Source of the DNA: Actinacidiphila rubida
GTDB taxonomy: Bacteria > Actinomycetota > Actinomycetes > Streptomycetales > Streptomycetaceae
DNA length: 64,000 nt
Reading direction: 5' to 3'
NCBI RefSeq assembly: GCF_900110255.1
Contig: NZ_FODD01000014.1
Coordinates: forward strand, 1-64,000
Each line of letters begins with the position of its first letter. The stretch's first letter is position 1. Under the pieces are notes generated by a model. The model had not been told where the DNA came from, made no database searches, and saw only the letters and a list, made by a program, of their open reading frames with translations. The translations under genes and the position numbers were made by a program. Below, piece after piece: positions 9,418-17,906 of the stretch.

Positions 9418-10158
9418 GTGACCACAACGCCGCTGGTGCGGCGGCACACCGACCGCGGTGTCGCCGTGCTCACCCTCGACTCGCCGGGCAACCGCAACGC
9501 CCTGTCCGCCGACCTCGTCGCGGAGTTGGGTGCGGCGCTCGACGAGGCCGGCGCCGACAACGGGGTGCGGGCGCTGCTGCTGACCCACACCGGGCCGGCG
9601 TTCTGCGCGGGCGCGGACCTCAAGGGGGGCGGTGCGGGGAAGGGGCCGCAACTGCTGGTGGACCTGATGCGGCAGATCGCGATGCTGCCCAAGCCGGTGG
9701 TCGCACGGGTCGACGGACATGTGCGGGCCGGCGGGCTGGGGCTCCTGGCGGCCTGCGACATCTCGGTGGCGACCGCGGCGGGTTCCTACGCGTTCAGCGA
9801 GAGCCGGCTCGGGCTGGCCCCCTCGGTCGCCTCCCTCCCGGTGCTGGCCCGGGCCGACCGGCGGGCGGCGGCCCGCTGGATCATCACCGGCGAGCGGTTC
9901 GACACCGCGGAGGCGGTGCGGATCGGTCTGGTCACGGCCTGGGACGAGGCGCTCGACGGCATCCTGGACGGGATGCGCGCGGCCTCCCCGCAGGGGCTCG
10001 CGGCGTCGAAGGAGCTGACCACGGCGGCGTTCCTGCGCCGGCTCGACGCCGACGCGGACGAGCTGTGCCGCCACAGTGCCCGGCTGTTCGCCTCGCCGGA
10101 CGCGGCCGAGGGCGTGCGGGCGCTGCTCGAACGGCGGGATCCGCCATGGGCGCTGTGA
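9418..10158 (+). CDS. Enoyl-CoA hydratase/isomerase family protein
   Basis: 246 residues from a GTG at 9418 with AGGAG 8 nt upstream. The crotonase fold is shown by FCAGADLKG (CoA-binding oxyanion hole) and GHVRAGGLGLLAACDIS. The first catalytic Glu of classical hydratases (GGGxELA) is not present: the aligned positions read Gly-Leu. The second region, YAFSESRLGLAPSV, keeps a Glu. It may therefore catalyse a variant reaction such as hydration of a carboxylated enoyl-CoA, as methylglutaconyl- or isohexenylglutaconyl-CoA hydratases do, or something else. It fits as the step after the carboxylase. Its 3' end overlaps the TetR gene by 13 nt. Confidence 0.88.
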   Translation: MTTTPLVRRHTDRGVAVLTLDSPGNRNALSADLVAELGAALDEAGADNGVRALLLTHTGPAFCAGADLKGGGAGKGPQLLVDLMRQIAMLPKPVVARVDGHVRAGGLGLLAACDISVATAAGSYAFSESRLGLAPSVASLPVLARADRRAAARWIITGERFDTAEAVRIGLVTAWDEALDGILDGMRAASPQGLAASKELTTAAFLRRLDADADELCRHSARLFASPDAAEGVRALLERRDPPWAL

Positions 10159-10766
10159 CCGAGCGGGCGCCCAAGCAGGACCGCAGCCGGGCCACCCGGC
10201 AGCGCATCCTGGAGGCCGCGGTGGCGTGCCTCGCCGAACACGGCTGGTCCGGCAGCACGGTGGCGGTGGTGTGCACCCGGGCCGGGGTGTCGCGTGGCGC
10301 GGCGCAGCACCACTTCCGCACCCGCGAGGAGCTGTTCACCGCGGCGATCGCGCACGTGGCGGAGCAGTGGCTGACGGCGGTCCGTGAGCGGGCGCGGGCC
10401 CTGCCGCGCGAAGGCCCTGACCGCACCTACGCGGTGGTGGACATGCTGGTGGCAGTGCACACCGGGCCGCTGTTCCGCGCGGCCCTGCACCTGTGGGTGG
10501 CCGCCGGGGAGGAGGAGGCGCTGCGCCCCCGGGTGACCGCGCTGGAGTCCCGGATCGGGCGGGAGGCGCACCGGCTGGCGGTCGACGTCCTCGGCGCGGA
10601 CGAGGGCAGGCCGGGGGTGCGGGAGACCGTCCAGGGCATCCTGGACATGGCGCGCGGGCTGGGCCTGGCGAACCTGCTCAGCGACGACTCGGCGCGGCGG
10701 GGGCGGATCGTCCGCCAGTGGTCGCGGATGCTCGACGCGGAACTGCGCGCTACGGCGCAGGGTTGA
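10146..10766 (+). CDS. TetR family transcriptional regulator
   Basis: 206 residues from an ATG at 10146 that overlaps the end of the crotonase gene. A GTG at 10155 is an alternative start. The N-terminal helix-turn-helix is clear: RILEAAVACLAEHGWSGSTV then CTRAGVSRGAAQHHFRTREEL. The C-terminal domain is helical and variable, as usual for ligand binding. As last gene of the operon, it is the natural candidate to bind the 22-bp palindrome at 3194-3215 and release it when an acyl-CoA pathway intermediate accumulates. That control loop is inferred from position only. Confidence 0.92.
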   Translation: MGAVTERAPKQDRSRATRQRILEAAVACLAEHGWSGSTVAVVCTRAGVSRGAAQHHFRTREELFTAAIAHVAEQWLTAVRERARALPREGPDRTYAVVDMLVAVHTGPLFRAALHLWVAAGEEEALRPRVTALESRIGREAHRLAVDVLGADEGRPGVRETVQGILDMARGLGLANLLSDDSARRGRIVRQWSRMLDAELRATAQG

Positions 10767-10800
10767 GCCGCGCAGGCGCCGAGCCGGGCTGAGCTCCGTT

Positions 10801-10853
10801 GGGCTGGGCTGGGCTGGCCTGGTCGGCGGCTGGGCTGGGCTGGTCGGCCGCTG
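10801..10853. repeat. GGGCT-rich direct repeat
   Basis: Two imperfect copies of a unit made of GGGCTGGGCTGG followed by a TCGGC tail, in the 113-bp space between the convergent TetR and DUF1349 genes. No strong terminator hairpin was seen here. Confidence 0.6.
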
Positions 10854-10879
10854 GCGCCGCGGTCCGGCGGCCCCCGGGC

Positions 10880-11476
10880 TCAGGAGTGCAGGGCGGTGTC
10901 CGCGGGCCCGGCGGTCAGCCGGGTGAAGCGGACCTGGAGCCCGGCGCGCTGCGGGGAGCAGCAGAACGGTCCGGCTGACGCCTGCGCCGCCGGGTCCAGC
11001 CAGGCGAGCCGGATCATGCGCCAGGGTTCGCCGTCGCAGCGCGCCCGTACGGTCACCGCGTCGCCCGCCCGGCTGACGCGGACGGTGACCTCGCGTCCGG
11101 CCCACCCGGGTACCGGCGCGAGCGACCAGTCCGACGTGCCGTGGGTGACGACGGCGCCCAACTGAGGTACGCCGTCGGACAGTTCGACGCCCGCCTTGAT
11201 CCAGGTGCCGGGGTCCACCCGCACCAGGGCGCCGGCCTGGTCGAAGACCTCGTCGAAGTCCGCGACGAAGGAGACCTCCACGGCGGTGCCGGCCGGGAAG
11301 GGGAACAGCAGGGCGTGGCCGTCGTCGTGCACGAAGCCGTAACTCGTGGTGCGCCAGAAGTCCGTGTCCTGGCGGGTGGTGACGAGCAGGTGGGAGCCGT
11401 CCTCGCGGGCGCCGGCGGGCGGGTTGAGCCAGTCGCCGTCGCTCCAGGACAGGTCATGCCCGGTCGGTGAGCTCAC
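10880..11476 (-). CDS. DUF1349 domain-containing protein
   Basis: 198 residues from a GTG at 11476. The sequence follows the DUF1349 pattern throughout: WLNPP near the start, then TTRQDTDFWRTTSYGFVHDDGHAL, DQAGALVRVDPGTWIKAGVE and SDWSLAPVPG. This family adopts a concanavalin-like beta-sandwich resembling laminin-G or xylanase folds; its biochemical role is unknown. No signal peptide is seen, so it should be cytoplasmic. The start lies 23 nt inside the end of the upstream GNAT gene, so the two are probably translated from one mRNA. The ribosome binding site is poor, consistent with coupling. Confidence 0.85.
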   Translation of the reverse strand: MSSPTGHDLSWSDGDWLNPPAGAREDGSHLLVTTRQDTDFWRTTSYGFVHDDGHALLFPFPAGTAVEVSFVADFDEVFDQAGALVRVDPGTWIKAGVELSDGVPQLGAVVTHGTSDWSLAPVPGWAGREVTVRVSRAGDAVTVRARCDGEPWRMIRLAWLDPAAQASAGPFCCSPQRAGLQVRFTRLTAGPADTALHS

Positions 11477-12389
11477 GGATGTACCGCCATTCGGTCGCGG
11501 ACGGCTGGTAGCCGAGCCATCGGTTCACGGCGAGCATCGGCGCGTTGCCCCCGTCGTTGCTGGTGTACGCCTCATGCAGGCCGCGGGCGCGGGCCAGGTG
11601 CAGGGAGTGGGCCTTGGCGGCCCGGGCGAGCCCGCGGCCGCGGTGCGCGGGGTGCACGGCGGTGCCGCTGGACCAGTACCGGCCGCGGTCGTCGGTCTCC
11701 ACGAGGAGCAGCCCGGCGACGGCGCCGTCGACCACGGCCACGGTGCTCAGCTGCTGGTCGAAGTCGGGCCGGTCCCAGATCGTGGTGCGCCAGTCCTGGA
11801 AGGTGATGGCGTCGGGCGTCACGTCGCCGGGCTCGCCGACGAAGCACTCCTGGTCGGCCTCGTGCAGGGCGGGCAGGTCGTCGGCCCACTCGGCGGCGGG
11901 CCGCAGCCGCACACCGGACGGAAGGGCGGGCGGTTCGGGGAGCGGACCGCTCTCGGCGAGGTCCAGCCGCAGGTAGTTCGCGGAGCGGCCGCGGTGGTAG
12001 CCGTGCCGGGCGGCGAAACCGTGGGCTGCGGGGTCGTCGAAGGCCCAGGCGTACACGGTGTGCGCGCCGACGGCGGCCAGGTGCTCCTCGGCGGCGGCCA
12101 GCAGCGCGCTGCCGACGCCGTTGCCGCGGTCGCCTTCGTCGACGACGAGGCTGGTGAAGGACAGTCCGGGGTCACTGGTGTCGGCGAACAGGGCGGCACG
12201 CACGTATCCGGCGATCCGCCCGTGCCCGTCCTCGGCGACCAGCAGCCGGTAGTGCTGGCGGGCCGGGGAGTCGACGACCTGGGTGTGCAGTCCTCGCGGC
12301 GTCATGACCCGGTAGGGGGCGTTCGCGTACAGCAGTGCGACGACGGCTTCGGCGTCGCCGGCGCGGTAGTCCCGCACGAGCGCAGTCAT
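11454..12389 (-). CDS. Double-domain GNAT family N-acetyltransferase
   Basis: 311 residues with two GNAT folds in tandem. The first half shows SFTSLVVDEGDRGNGVGSALL (acetyl-CoA pyrophosphate loop RGNGVG). The second shows SSGTAVHPAHRGRGLARAAK (RGRGLA). Duplicated GNATs of this kind occur widely in Streptomyces, for example in mycothiol synthase relatives, but this protein lacks enough features to call MshD. TAGGGT lies 8 nt before the ATG on the minus strand, suggesting a very short leader. It is co-transcribed with the overlapping DUF1349 gene. The substrate is unknown. Confidence 0.87.
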   Translation of the reverse strand: MTALVRDYRAGDAEAVVALLYANAPYRVMTPRGLHTQVVDSPARQHYRLLVAEDGHGRIAGYVRAALFADTSDPGLSFTSLVVDEGDRGNGVGSALLAAAEEHLAAVGAHTVYAWAFDDPAAHGFAARHGYHRGRSANYLRLDLAESGPLPEPPALPSGVRLRPAAEWADDLPALHEADQECFVGEPGDVTPDAITFQDWRTTIWDRPDFDQQLSTVAVVDGAVAGLLLVETDDRGRYWSSGTAVHPAHRGRGLARAAKAHSLHLARARGLHEAYTSNDGGNAPMLAVNRWLGYQPSATEWRYIRELTDRA

Positions 12390-12593
12390 GGTGAGGGACC
12401 CTACGCGCCGTGTTCCCTCCGGCGCCCGGCATTTTCCGGCGGCCGGGCGGGGCCCGGACCGGAGGACGGGAGCGGGTGGGCGGCGACGGCCGCGCGGGGC
12501 GTCCGCGGCGCCGGAAAGGGGCCGGATTCAGGGCCGTCCGGCGGTCCCGGAGGGCCGGATCGGGGGGATGCTGGGGGTAGGGAGATGACAGGG

Positions 12594-12878
12594 ATGCCCA
12601 GGACCGGATCGGAGCCCGTCCAGGCCCGCAGTCCGCTGCGGCTGCGGCTGGTGCTCGCGCTGCTGGGGGTGGTGTGGGGCGTGGCGGCCGCGGTCGGCTT
12701 CGCGCTGGCCGGCCAGCCGGGCTGGGCGGCGTTCGTCGCGGCCATCGCCGCGGTGGCGCTGGTGGACGTGGTCGTGGTGATCCGGCACATGCGGCAGGGG
12801 GCCCACTGGCAGCCGGGGCGCGGCATCCCGCCGTACCGCCCGGTGGAGAGTCGGCGACGGCCCACGCAGCGGCGATGA
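12594..12878 (+). CDS. DUF6343-like small membrane protein
   Basis: 94 residues from the ATG at 12594, which has GGGAG 9 nt upstream; an in-frame ATG at 12585 lies directly against that site and is less likely. The N-terminus is polar (SEPVQARSPLRLRL). Two hydrophobic segments follow (about residues 20-40 and 45-64), and the tail is basic and Pro-rich (GRGIPPYRPVESRRR). The layout matches a small actinobacterial family annotated DUF6343. The function is unknown. The gene ends just before a strong bidirectional hairpin. Confidence 0.7.
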   Translation: MPRTGSEPVQARSPLRLRLVLALLGVVWGVAAAVGFALAGQPGWAAFVAAIAAVALVDVVVVIRHMRQGAHWQPGRGIPPYRPVESRRRPTQRR

Positions 12879-12892
12879 CACCCGTGCGAGAA

Positions 12893-12931
12893 CGCGACGA
12901 GGCCCGGCACATGGTGCCGGGCCTCGTCGTG
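12893..12931. terminator. 18-bp bidirectional terminator hairpin
   Basis: A perfect 16-bp stem (12895-12910 with 12914-12929) extends by a G-T pair and one C-G pair around a 3-nt loop. It separates the small membrane protein gene from the convergent initiator tRNA gene and likely ends both transcripts. Confidence 0.85.
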
Positions 12932-12934
12932 CAG

Positions 12935-13008
12935 TAGCGGGGACAGGATTTGAACCTGCGACCTCTGGGTTATGAGCCCAGCGAGCTACCGAGCTGCTCC
13001 ACCCCGCG
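12935..13008 (-). tRNA. Initiator tRNA-fMet (anticodon CAT)
   Basis: The 74-nt cloverleaf reads on the minus strand. The anticodon loop is CTCATAA, flanked by three consecutive G-C pairs (GGG/CCC) in the anticodon stem, the hallmark of initiator tRNA. The first acceptor pair is an unpaired C1-T72, again typical of initiators, which avoid a Watson-Crick 1-72 pair. The T arm is GCAGG-TTCAAAT-CCTGT. CCA is not encoded. A strong terminator hairpin follows. Confidence 0.95.
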
Positions 13009-13020
13009 TCGGTGAACTCC

Positions 13021-13049
13021 ACTTTAGGGGGTGTTCACCCTGACGCCAA
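13021..13049 (-). promoter_or_regulatory. Promoter of the initiator tRNA gene
   Basis: On the minus strand the -35 box is TTGGCG (plus 13044-13049) and the -10 is TAAAGT (plus 13021-13026), with exactly 17 bp between. The -10 ends 12 nt before the mature tRNA 5' end. This is one of the closest matches to the vegetative sigma consensus in the window. Confidence 0.75.
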
Positions 13050-13178
13050 ATCGATTTCCGCGACTTCGGCACTCCCGGCCCGGCTCACCCCCTGCCACCT
13101 GGCCTTTCCCGCCGTACGACGCGGGGCGTGGCCGGACGCCGGCAGTGCCGGGATCCCTCGCCGCGCCGTTCCCGCGGC

Positions 13179-13550
13179 CTACCGCGGGGTGAGCAGCCGG
13201 CGCCGCCGCGGGTCCTCCGTGACCAAGGTCACGGCCGCGAGCGCCGAAACGCACGCCGCGGCCCACACCGGCCACAGGGCCCAGGCGGAGACGACCGCGG
13301 CGGCCACCTCGAGGAGGACCATCAGCACCGTCGCCCAGCCGGGCACCGCGACGATCACCTGCGCCTTGTCGCCGGGCGTGGCGAACACGGCGGGCAACCC
13401 GATCAGCACGACCAGTGACAGTGCGGCCAGGACCCAGGAGGTGTGCGACAACCACCAGGGAGTGGCCACCCAGGCGACCAGTTCCGTCGCGAACCGGAAC
13501 GCCGACGGCACGGTGTCCTTGGGTGCGGCACCCGCCGCCTGACTCGTCAC
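13179..13550 (-). CDS. Small four-helix membrane protein (YrdB/DUF2568-like)
   Basis: 123 residues from a GTG at 13550. About four hydrophobic segments can be read: around VAWVATPWWL, SWVLAALSLVVLIGLPAVFA, VIVAVPGWATVLMVLLEVAAAVV and WAAACVSALAAVTL. The topology and the FxTPGDK-like loop (FATPGDKAQ) resemble the DUF2568/YrdB membrane family, but the match is not exact. The C-terminus is basic (EDPRRRRLLTPR) and probably cytoplasmic. The function is unknown. It stands alone between the tRNA-fMet promoter region and the upstream region of the second ABC-F gene. Confidence 0.65.
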   Translation of the reverse strand: MTSQAAGAAPKDTVPSAFRFATELVAWVATPWWLSHTSWVLAALSLVVLIGLPAVFATPGDKAQVIVAVPGWATVLMVLLEVAAAVVSAWALWPVWAAACVSALAAVTLVTEDPRRRRLLTPR

Positions 13551-13978
13551 GGCCGCAGCGTCTCACGCGGCCCGATCGCCGTACAGAGGTGATCCGCACA
13601 CGGGCACGGGCCCCGCGCCGGAGTGCGGCACGGCAGGCGGAGAGCGGGGATCGGGGAACCGGGCACGGCGGAAATCCCGTTGCCCGCCTGCCCGCGCCCC
13701 CGTACCGTCCTTCCCCGAAGGCCGTGTTGCCGTCCGACAGGAGTAGGCCGTTGTACGTCTGAGGTCCCGGGTCACCGATGCCCGAGCGCCGCGTCCGCGT
13801 GAGAAACGCGTGACGCCGCCCAGGTACGTGTGTGCGACCTCGACGTCCGAGCAGGCCAGGGGCGGAACTTCACAGCGGTGTCCTCGCGTCGGCGAGCCCG
13901 CCTCCGCCCCTCCCCCGCACACACACCGGTGTCCCGTTCCGTCGCTCTGCCCACCACCCAGCGACCCGGGAGACCTTC
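13551..13978. other. Long leader region upstream of the second ABC-F gene
   Basis: 428 bp without a convincing protein gene on either strand. A short open frame at 13778-13813 would encode an 11-residue Arg-rich peptide (MPERRVRVRNA), and several GC-rich inverted segments lie between it and the ABC-F start at 13979. Some antibiotic-inducible ABC-F genes are controlled by a leader peptide and attenuator; this layout would allow it, but nothing proves it. Confidence 0.35.
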
Positions 13979-15595
13979 ATGTCATTCACCCCTGCCTCCG
14001 TCGTCTGCGCGCAGCTGACCTTCGGATGGCCCGACGGCACCGCCGTCTTCGACCGCCTCCAGTGGGCGGCCGCACCCGGCCGCACCGGCCTGATCGGCCT
14101 CAACGGAGCCGGAAAATCGACCCTGTTGAAGCTGATCGCCGGTGAACTCGCCCCCGGCTCCGGCTCCGTGAAGGTGTCGGGCGAGATCGGCTACCTGCCG
14201 CAGGACGCCGCTCTCGACACCCGGCTGCGGGTGGACCAGGCGCTCGGCATCGCCGGGGCCCGGGCCGCGCTGCACGCGATCGAGGCCGGCGACACCGGCG
14301 AGGAGCACTTCGCGGCGGTCGGCGACGACTGGGACGTCGAGGAGCGCGCCCGCGCCACCCTCGACGCGCTCGGCCTGGAGCGCATCGGCCTGGACCGCAC
14401 CGTCGGCGAGGTGTCCGGCGGGGAGTCGGTGCTGCTGCGGCTGGCCGCGCTGCTGCTGCGCCGGCCCGACGTGCTGCTGCTCGACGAGCCGACGAACAAC
14501 CTGGACCTGCGCGCCCGGCGCAGGCTGCACGCGGCGATCGCGTCCTGGCGCGGACTGCTGATCGTGGTCAGCCACGACCGCGAACTGCTGGAGCACGTCG
14601 ACCAGATCGCCGACCTGCGCGACGGCGAGGTGCTCTGGTACGGCGGCAACCTGTCGGCGTACGAGGAGGCGCTGGCCGTCGAGCAGGACGCCGCGGAGCG
14701 GGCGGTCCGCGCCGCGGAGGCCGACGTCAAGCGGCAGAAGCGCGAACTGGTCGAGGCTCAGGTCAAGTTGGCCCGCCGGGTGCGGTACGGGCAGAAGATG
14801 TACGAGATCAAGCGGGAGCCGCGGGCGGTGATGAAGCTGCGCAAGCGCTCGGCCGAGGTGTCCGCGGGCAAGCACCGGCAGGTGCAGGCCGACCGTCTCG
14901 CCGAGGCCAGGGAGCGCCTGGGCGAGGCGGAGCTGGCGGTCAGGGACGACGACGAGATCCGCGTCGACCTGCCGCACACGGCGCTGCCCGCGGGCCGGAC
15001 CGTGCTCACCGTGGAGCGCGCGCGGCTCCGCCACGGCACGCACGTCGACCTGGACGTGCGCGGACCCGAGCGGATCGCGCTGCTCGGCCGCAACGGCGCC
15101 GGCAAGTCGACGCTGCTGCGGACGCTGACCGGCGAGATCGCCCTGGCGGAAGGCGAGATGGTGGTGCACGTCCCGGTCCGCCATCTGCCGCAGCGCCTCG
15201 ACGTGCTGGACCCTGAGGCGACGGTCGCGGAGAACGTGGCGGCGTTCGCACCGTCGGCGACGGAGAACGCGGTCCGGGCCCGGCTGGCCCGGTTCCTGTT
15301 CCGGGGCGCGCGGGCCGACCAGCCGACCGGCTCGCTGTCCGGTGGGGAGCGCTTCCGGGCGACGCTGGCCGCGCTGATGCTGGCCGAGCCGGCGCCGCAA
15401 CTGCTCCTGCTGGACGAGCCGACGAACAACCTGGACATGGCGTCGGTGCGGTCGCTGGCCTCGGCGCTCGCCTCGTACGAGGGCGCGCTGGTGGTCGCCG
15501 GTCACGACGTGCCGTTCCTGCGGTCGCTGGGCATCACCCGGTGGCTGCGGATCGAGGACGGAGTGCTGAGGGAGGTGGACCCGGTGCTGCTCTGA
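13979..15595 (+). CDS. ABC-F family ATP-binding protein (second copy)
   Basis: 538 residues from an ATG at 13979 with GGGAG about 9 nt upstream. There are two ABC domains and no transmembrane helices. Domain 1: Walker A GLNGAGKST, signature VSGGESV, Walker B VLLLDEPTNNLDL. Domain 2: GRNGAGKST, LSGGERFR, LLLLDEPTNNLDM. The inter-domain linker is long, helical and Arg/Lys/Glu-rich (around 230-330), as in ABC-F proteins that reach the peptidyl-transferase centre. The domain pattern resembles macrolide/lincosamide-type resistance ATPases of producers such as TlrC, but housekeeping members look alike, so the role in drug protection is a guess. The long untranslated region before it hints at regulated expression. 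Confidence 0.88.
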   Translation: MSFTPASVVCAQLTFGWPDGTAVFDRLQWAAAPGRTGLIGLNGAGKSTLLKLIAGELAPGSGSVKVSGEIGYLPQDAALDTRLRVDQALGIAGARAALHAIEAGDTGEEHFAAVGDDWDVEERARATLDALGLERIGLDRTVGEVSGGESVLLRLAALLLRRPDVLLLDEPTNNLDLRARRRLHAAIASWRGLLIVVSHDRELLEHVDQIADLRDGEVLWYGGNLSAYEEALAVEQDAAERAVRAAEADVKRQKRELVEAQVKLARRVRYGQKMYEIKREPRAVMKLRKRSAEVSAGKHRQVQADRLAEARERLGEAELAVRDDDEIRVDLPHTALPAGRTVLTVERARLRHGTHVDLDVRGPERIALLGRNGAGKSTLLRTLTGEIALAEGEMVVHVPVRHLPQRLDVLDPEATVAENVAAFAPSATENAVRARLARFLFRGARADQPTGSLSGGERFRATLAALMLAEPAPQLLLLDEPTNNLDMASVRSLASALASYEGALVVAGHDVPFLRSLGITRWLRIEDGVLREVDPVLL

Positions 15596-15696
15596 GCGGC
15601 GACCGGCGGCGGGGCGGTCCCGCCACGGCCGACCCGTCACGGCCGCCACACCGCGGCCGACCCGCCTGCGCCGCGGCCACCCGGCCACGCCTGTCC

Positions 15697-15734
15697 CGCC
15701 GCGGCTCTCCCGAGGTTTGGGGAGGGCCGCGGCG
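15697..15734. terminator. 15-bp hairpin between the ABC-F gene and psuG
   Basis: Arms 15697-15711 and 15720-15734 pair over 15 bp with one G-T pair and an 8-nt loop. There is no T run, which is usual in high-GC actinomycetes. It lies 16 nt before the psuG start. Confidence 0.65.
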
Positions 15735-15749
15735 TGCCAGGTAAGGGCC

Positions 15750-16691
15750 ATGAACTCTGACGGATCCGTCCCGGCCGCCGCCTTCGCCCTCTCCCCCGAG
15801 GTGGCGGACGCGGTGGCCCGCCGCGCGCCCGTGGTGGCGCTGGAGTCCACGATCATCTCCCACGGCCTGCCCCGGCCGCGCAACCTCCAGGTCGCGCGGG
15901 AGCTGGAGCGGATCGTGCGGGACGCGGGCGCGGTCCCGGCCACCGTGGCCGTCCTCGACGGCGTGCCGCGGATCGGTCTGGACAAGGACCAGGTGGAGCG
16001 GGTCGCGGAGGATCCCGGGCTGCGCAAGCTGGGGTTCCGCGACCTGGCGCCGGCCGTCGCGTCGGGCGCGAGCGGTGCGACGACCGTGTCGGGCACCGCG
16101 TTCCTCGCCGCGCGGGCCGGCATCCGGGTGTTCGGCACGGGCGGCCTGGGCGGGGTGCACCGCGGCTGGACCACCGTGCAGGACGAGTCCGCGGACCTGG
16201 GCCTGCTGGCCAGGACCCGCATCACCGTGGTGTGCGCGGGCGTGAAGTCGATCCTCGACGTCCCGGCGACCCTGCAGCGCCTGGAGACGCTCGGCGTCGG
16301 CGTCCTGGGCTACGGCACCGGCCGCTTCCCCGGTTTCTACCTCACCGACTCCGGCGAGCCGGTCGACTGGACGGTGGGCACGCCCGAGGAGGTCGCCGCG
16401 GCCATGGCCGCGCAGGATGCCCTGGGCGGCCCGGAGTCGGCGCTGGTGGTGGCCAACCCGGTGGCGCCCGAGCGGCAGTTGGACCCGGAGTTGCACGACC
16501 GGGTGCTCGCCGAGGCGCTGTCCGCCGCGGAGCGGGACGGGGTCGCGGGCCAGGCCGTCACGCCGTTCCTGCTGGCGTATCTCACCGAGCACACCGCGGG
16601 CGCCTCGCTGGAGGCGAACCTCGCCGCGGTGCGCGGCAACGTGGAACTGGCGGCGGCGGTCGCCGTGCAGTGGTCGCGCCGCGCGGCATGA
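15750..16691 (+). CDS. psuG: Pseudouridine-5'-phosphate glycosidase
   Basis: 313 residues, full length. The enzyme splits pseudouridine 5'-phosphate (reversibly) into uracil and ribose 5-phosphate. Family motifs are all present: VVALESTIISHGLPRPRN at the N-terminus, TVSGTAFLAARAGIRVFGTGGLGGVHRG (active-site loop), VVCAGVKSILD and the C-terminal LLAYLTEHTAGASLEANLAAVRGN. The start has AAGGG shortly upstream. The last 4 nt overlap the start of the PfkB-type kinase (ATGA), the standard partner that makes its substrate. Together they form a pseudouridine salvage/degradation pair. Confidence 0.95.
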   Translation: MNSDGSVPAAAFALSPEVADAVARRAPVVALESTIISHGLPRPRNLQVARELERIVRDAGAVPATVAVLDGVPRIGLDKDQVERVAEDPGLRKLGFRDLAPAVASGASGATTVSGTAFLAARAGIRVFGTGGLGGVHRGWTTVQDESADLGLLARTRITVVCAGVKSILDVPATLQRLETLGVGVLGYGTGRFPGFYLTDSGEPVDWTVGTPEEVAAAMAAQDALGGPESALVVANPVAPERQLDPELHDRVLAEALSAAERDGVAGQAVTPFLLAYLTEHTAGASLEANLAAVRGNVELAAAVAVQWSRRAA

Positions 16692-17728
16692 CCGCCGTGA
16701 CGGCCGCGGCGGCCGCGAACGGCGTGCCGGGCGCGGCGGGCGGGGCGCCCGGCCTGCTGGTGGTCGGCGACGTGGTCACCGACGTGGTGGCCCGCCACGC
16801 GGAGCCGCTCGCGCCGCACACCGACACCGCGGCCCGTATCGCGGTGCTGCCGGGCGGCGCGGGCGCCAACGTCGCGTGCTGGGCGGCGCGTTGCGGGGCG
16901 AGGGTCCGCCTGCTGGCCAGGGCGGGCGCGGACTCCGCGGACTGGCACCGCGCCGCGCTGCTGGCCGCCGGTGTCGAGCCGGCGCTGCGGGTCGACCCGG
17001 AGCTGCCGACCGCGGTCGTGGTGGCGCTGGTCGACGCGGCGGCCGAGCGGACGCTCGTCACCGACTCCGGGGCCGCGTTCCGGCTGGGCCCGGAGGACTG
17101 GGACGAGGACCTGCTGGACGGCAGTCCCGGTGGGCACGCCGGCGGCGGCGCCGTCGGACGGGTCCACCTGTCGGGGTACCTGTTCTTCTGCGCTCCCGGG
17201 CGGGAGTTGGCGACCGCGGTACGCAAGGCGGCGCTGGCCCGCGGGATTCCGGTGAGCGTCGACCCGGCCTCCGCGGGCTTCCTGCGCGGCCTCGGGACGG
17301 AGGCGTTCCTCGACGCGGTGCGCGGGGTGGACCTGCTGCTGCCGAACGCGGCGGAGGCGGCGCTGCTGTCCGGGCGGGACGAACCGGCGGCCGCGGCTGC
17401 GGAGTTGAGCGCCCGGATCGGCGGCGGCACCGTCGTGGTGACGCTGGGCGCCGGCGGCGCGCTGGCCGCCGAGGCCGGTGCGGTCACGGTGCGGTCCGCT
17501 GCCCCGCGGGCGGCGGCGGTGGACAGTACGGGCGCGGGCGACGCGTTCACCGGGGCCCTGCTGGCCGCCCGTCTCGCGGGCGCGGACCTGGCGGCGGCGC
17601 TCGACGCGGGGTGCCTGGCGGGGGCGCGGGCGGTCACGGTGGCGGGCGGCCGGCCGCCGCTGTCGCACGACGCGCCGCACACGGTGGTGTCGGCAGCCCG
17701 TCCGACGGCACCGGACGCCCTCCCCTGA
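16688..17728 (+). CDS. psuK: PfkB-family carbohydrate kinase, probable pseudouridine kinase
   Basis: 346 residues. The ribokinase fold shows at VLPGGAGANVACWAARCGA (substrate-binding GG motif) and the C-terminal STGAGDAFTGALLAARL (anion hole and catalytic Asp of GAGD). It probably phosphorylates pseudouridine to the substrate of psuG, since the genes overlap by 4 nt and are surely co-translated. The sequence alone would fit other PfkB sugars; the pseudouridine role rests on the pairing. The N-terminal 20 residues are Ala-rich and may be dispensable. Confidence 0.85.
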   Translation: MTAVTAAAAANGVPGAAGGAPGLLVVGDVVTDVVARHAEPLAPHTDTAARIAVLPGGAGANVACWAARCGARVRLLARAGADSADWHRAALLAAGVEPALRVDPELPTAVVVALVDAAAERTLVTDSGAAFRLGPEDWDEDLLDGSPGGHAGGGAVGRVHLSGYLFFCAPGRELATAVRKAALARGIPVSVDPASAGFLRGLGTEAFLDAVRGVDLLLPNAAEAALLSGRDEPAAAAAELSARIGGGTVVVTLGAGGALAAEAGAVTVRSAAPRAAAVDSTGAGDAFTGALLAARLAGADLAAALDAGCLAGARAVTVAGGRPPLSHDAPHTVVSAARPTAPDALP

Positions 17729-17906
17729 CCCGCGGTTCACACCCGCGCCCGCCCAGGTTGACGGAGAGTTTGGCGGAAAGTTTCATCTGATCGGTTCTTC
17801 GCGGCAGAAGGTTCCCTGAGCGGGGTGGGGCCGCTAGCGTGATCGCCGTTACGGCGGCGGGCCGCTGCGGTCGCGTCGCCGCGCCCCGATAACCAGGAGG
17901 TTCCCC

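Noticed and set aside
13563..13922. Minus-strand 119-codon frame upstream of the second ABC-F gene
   Set aside because: No domain or ribosome binding site, and the codon pattern does not match that of true genes in the window.
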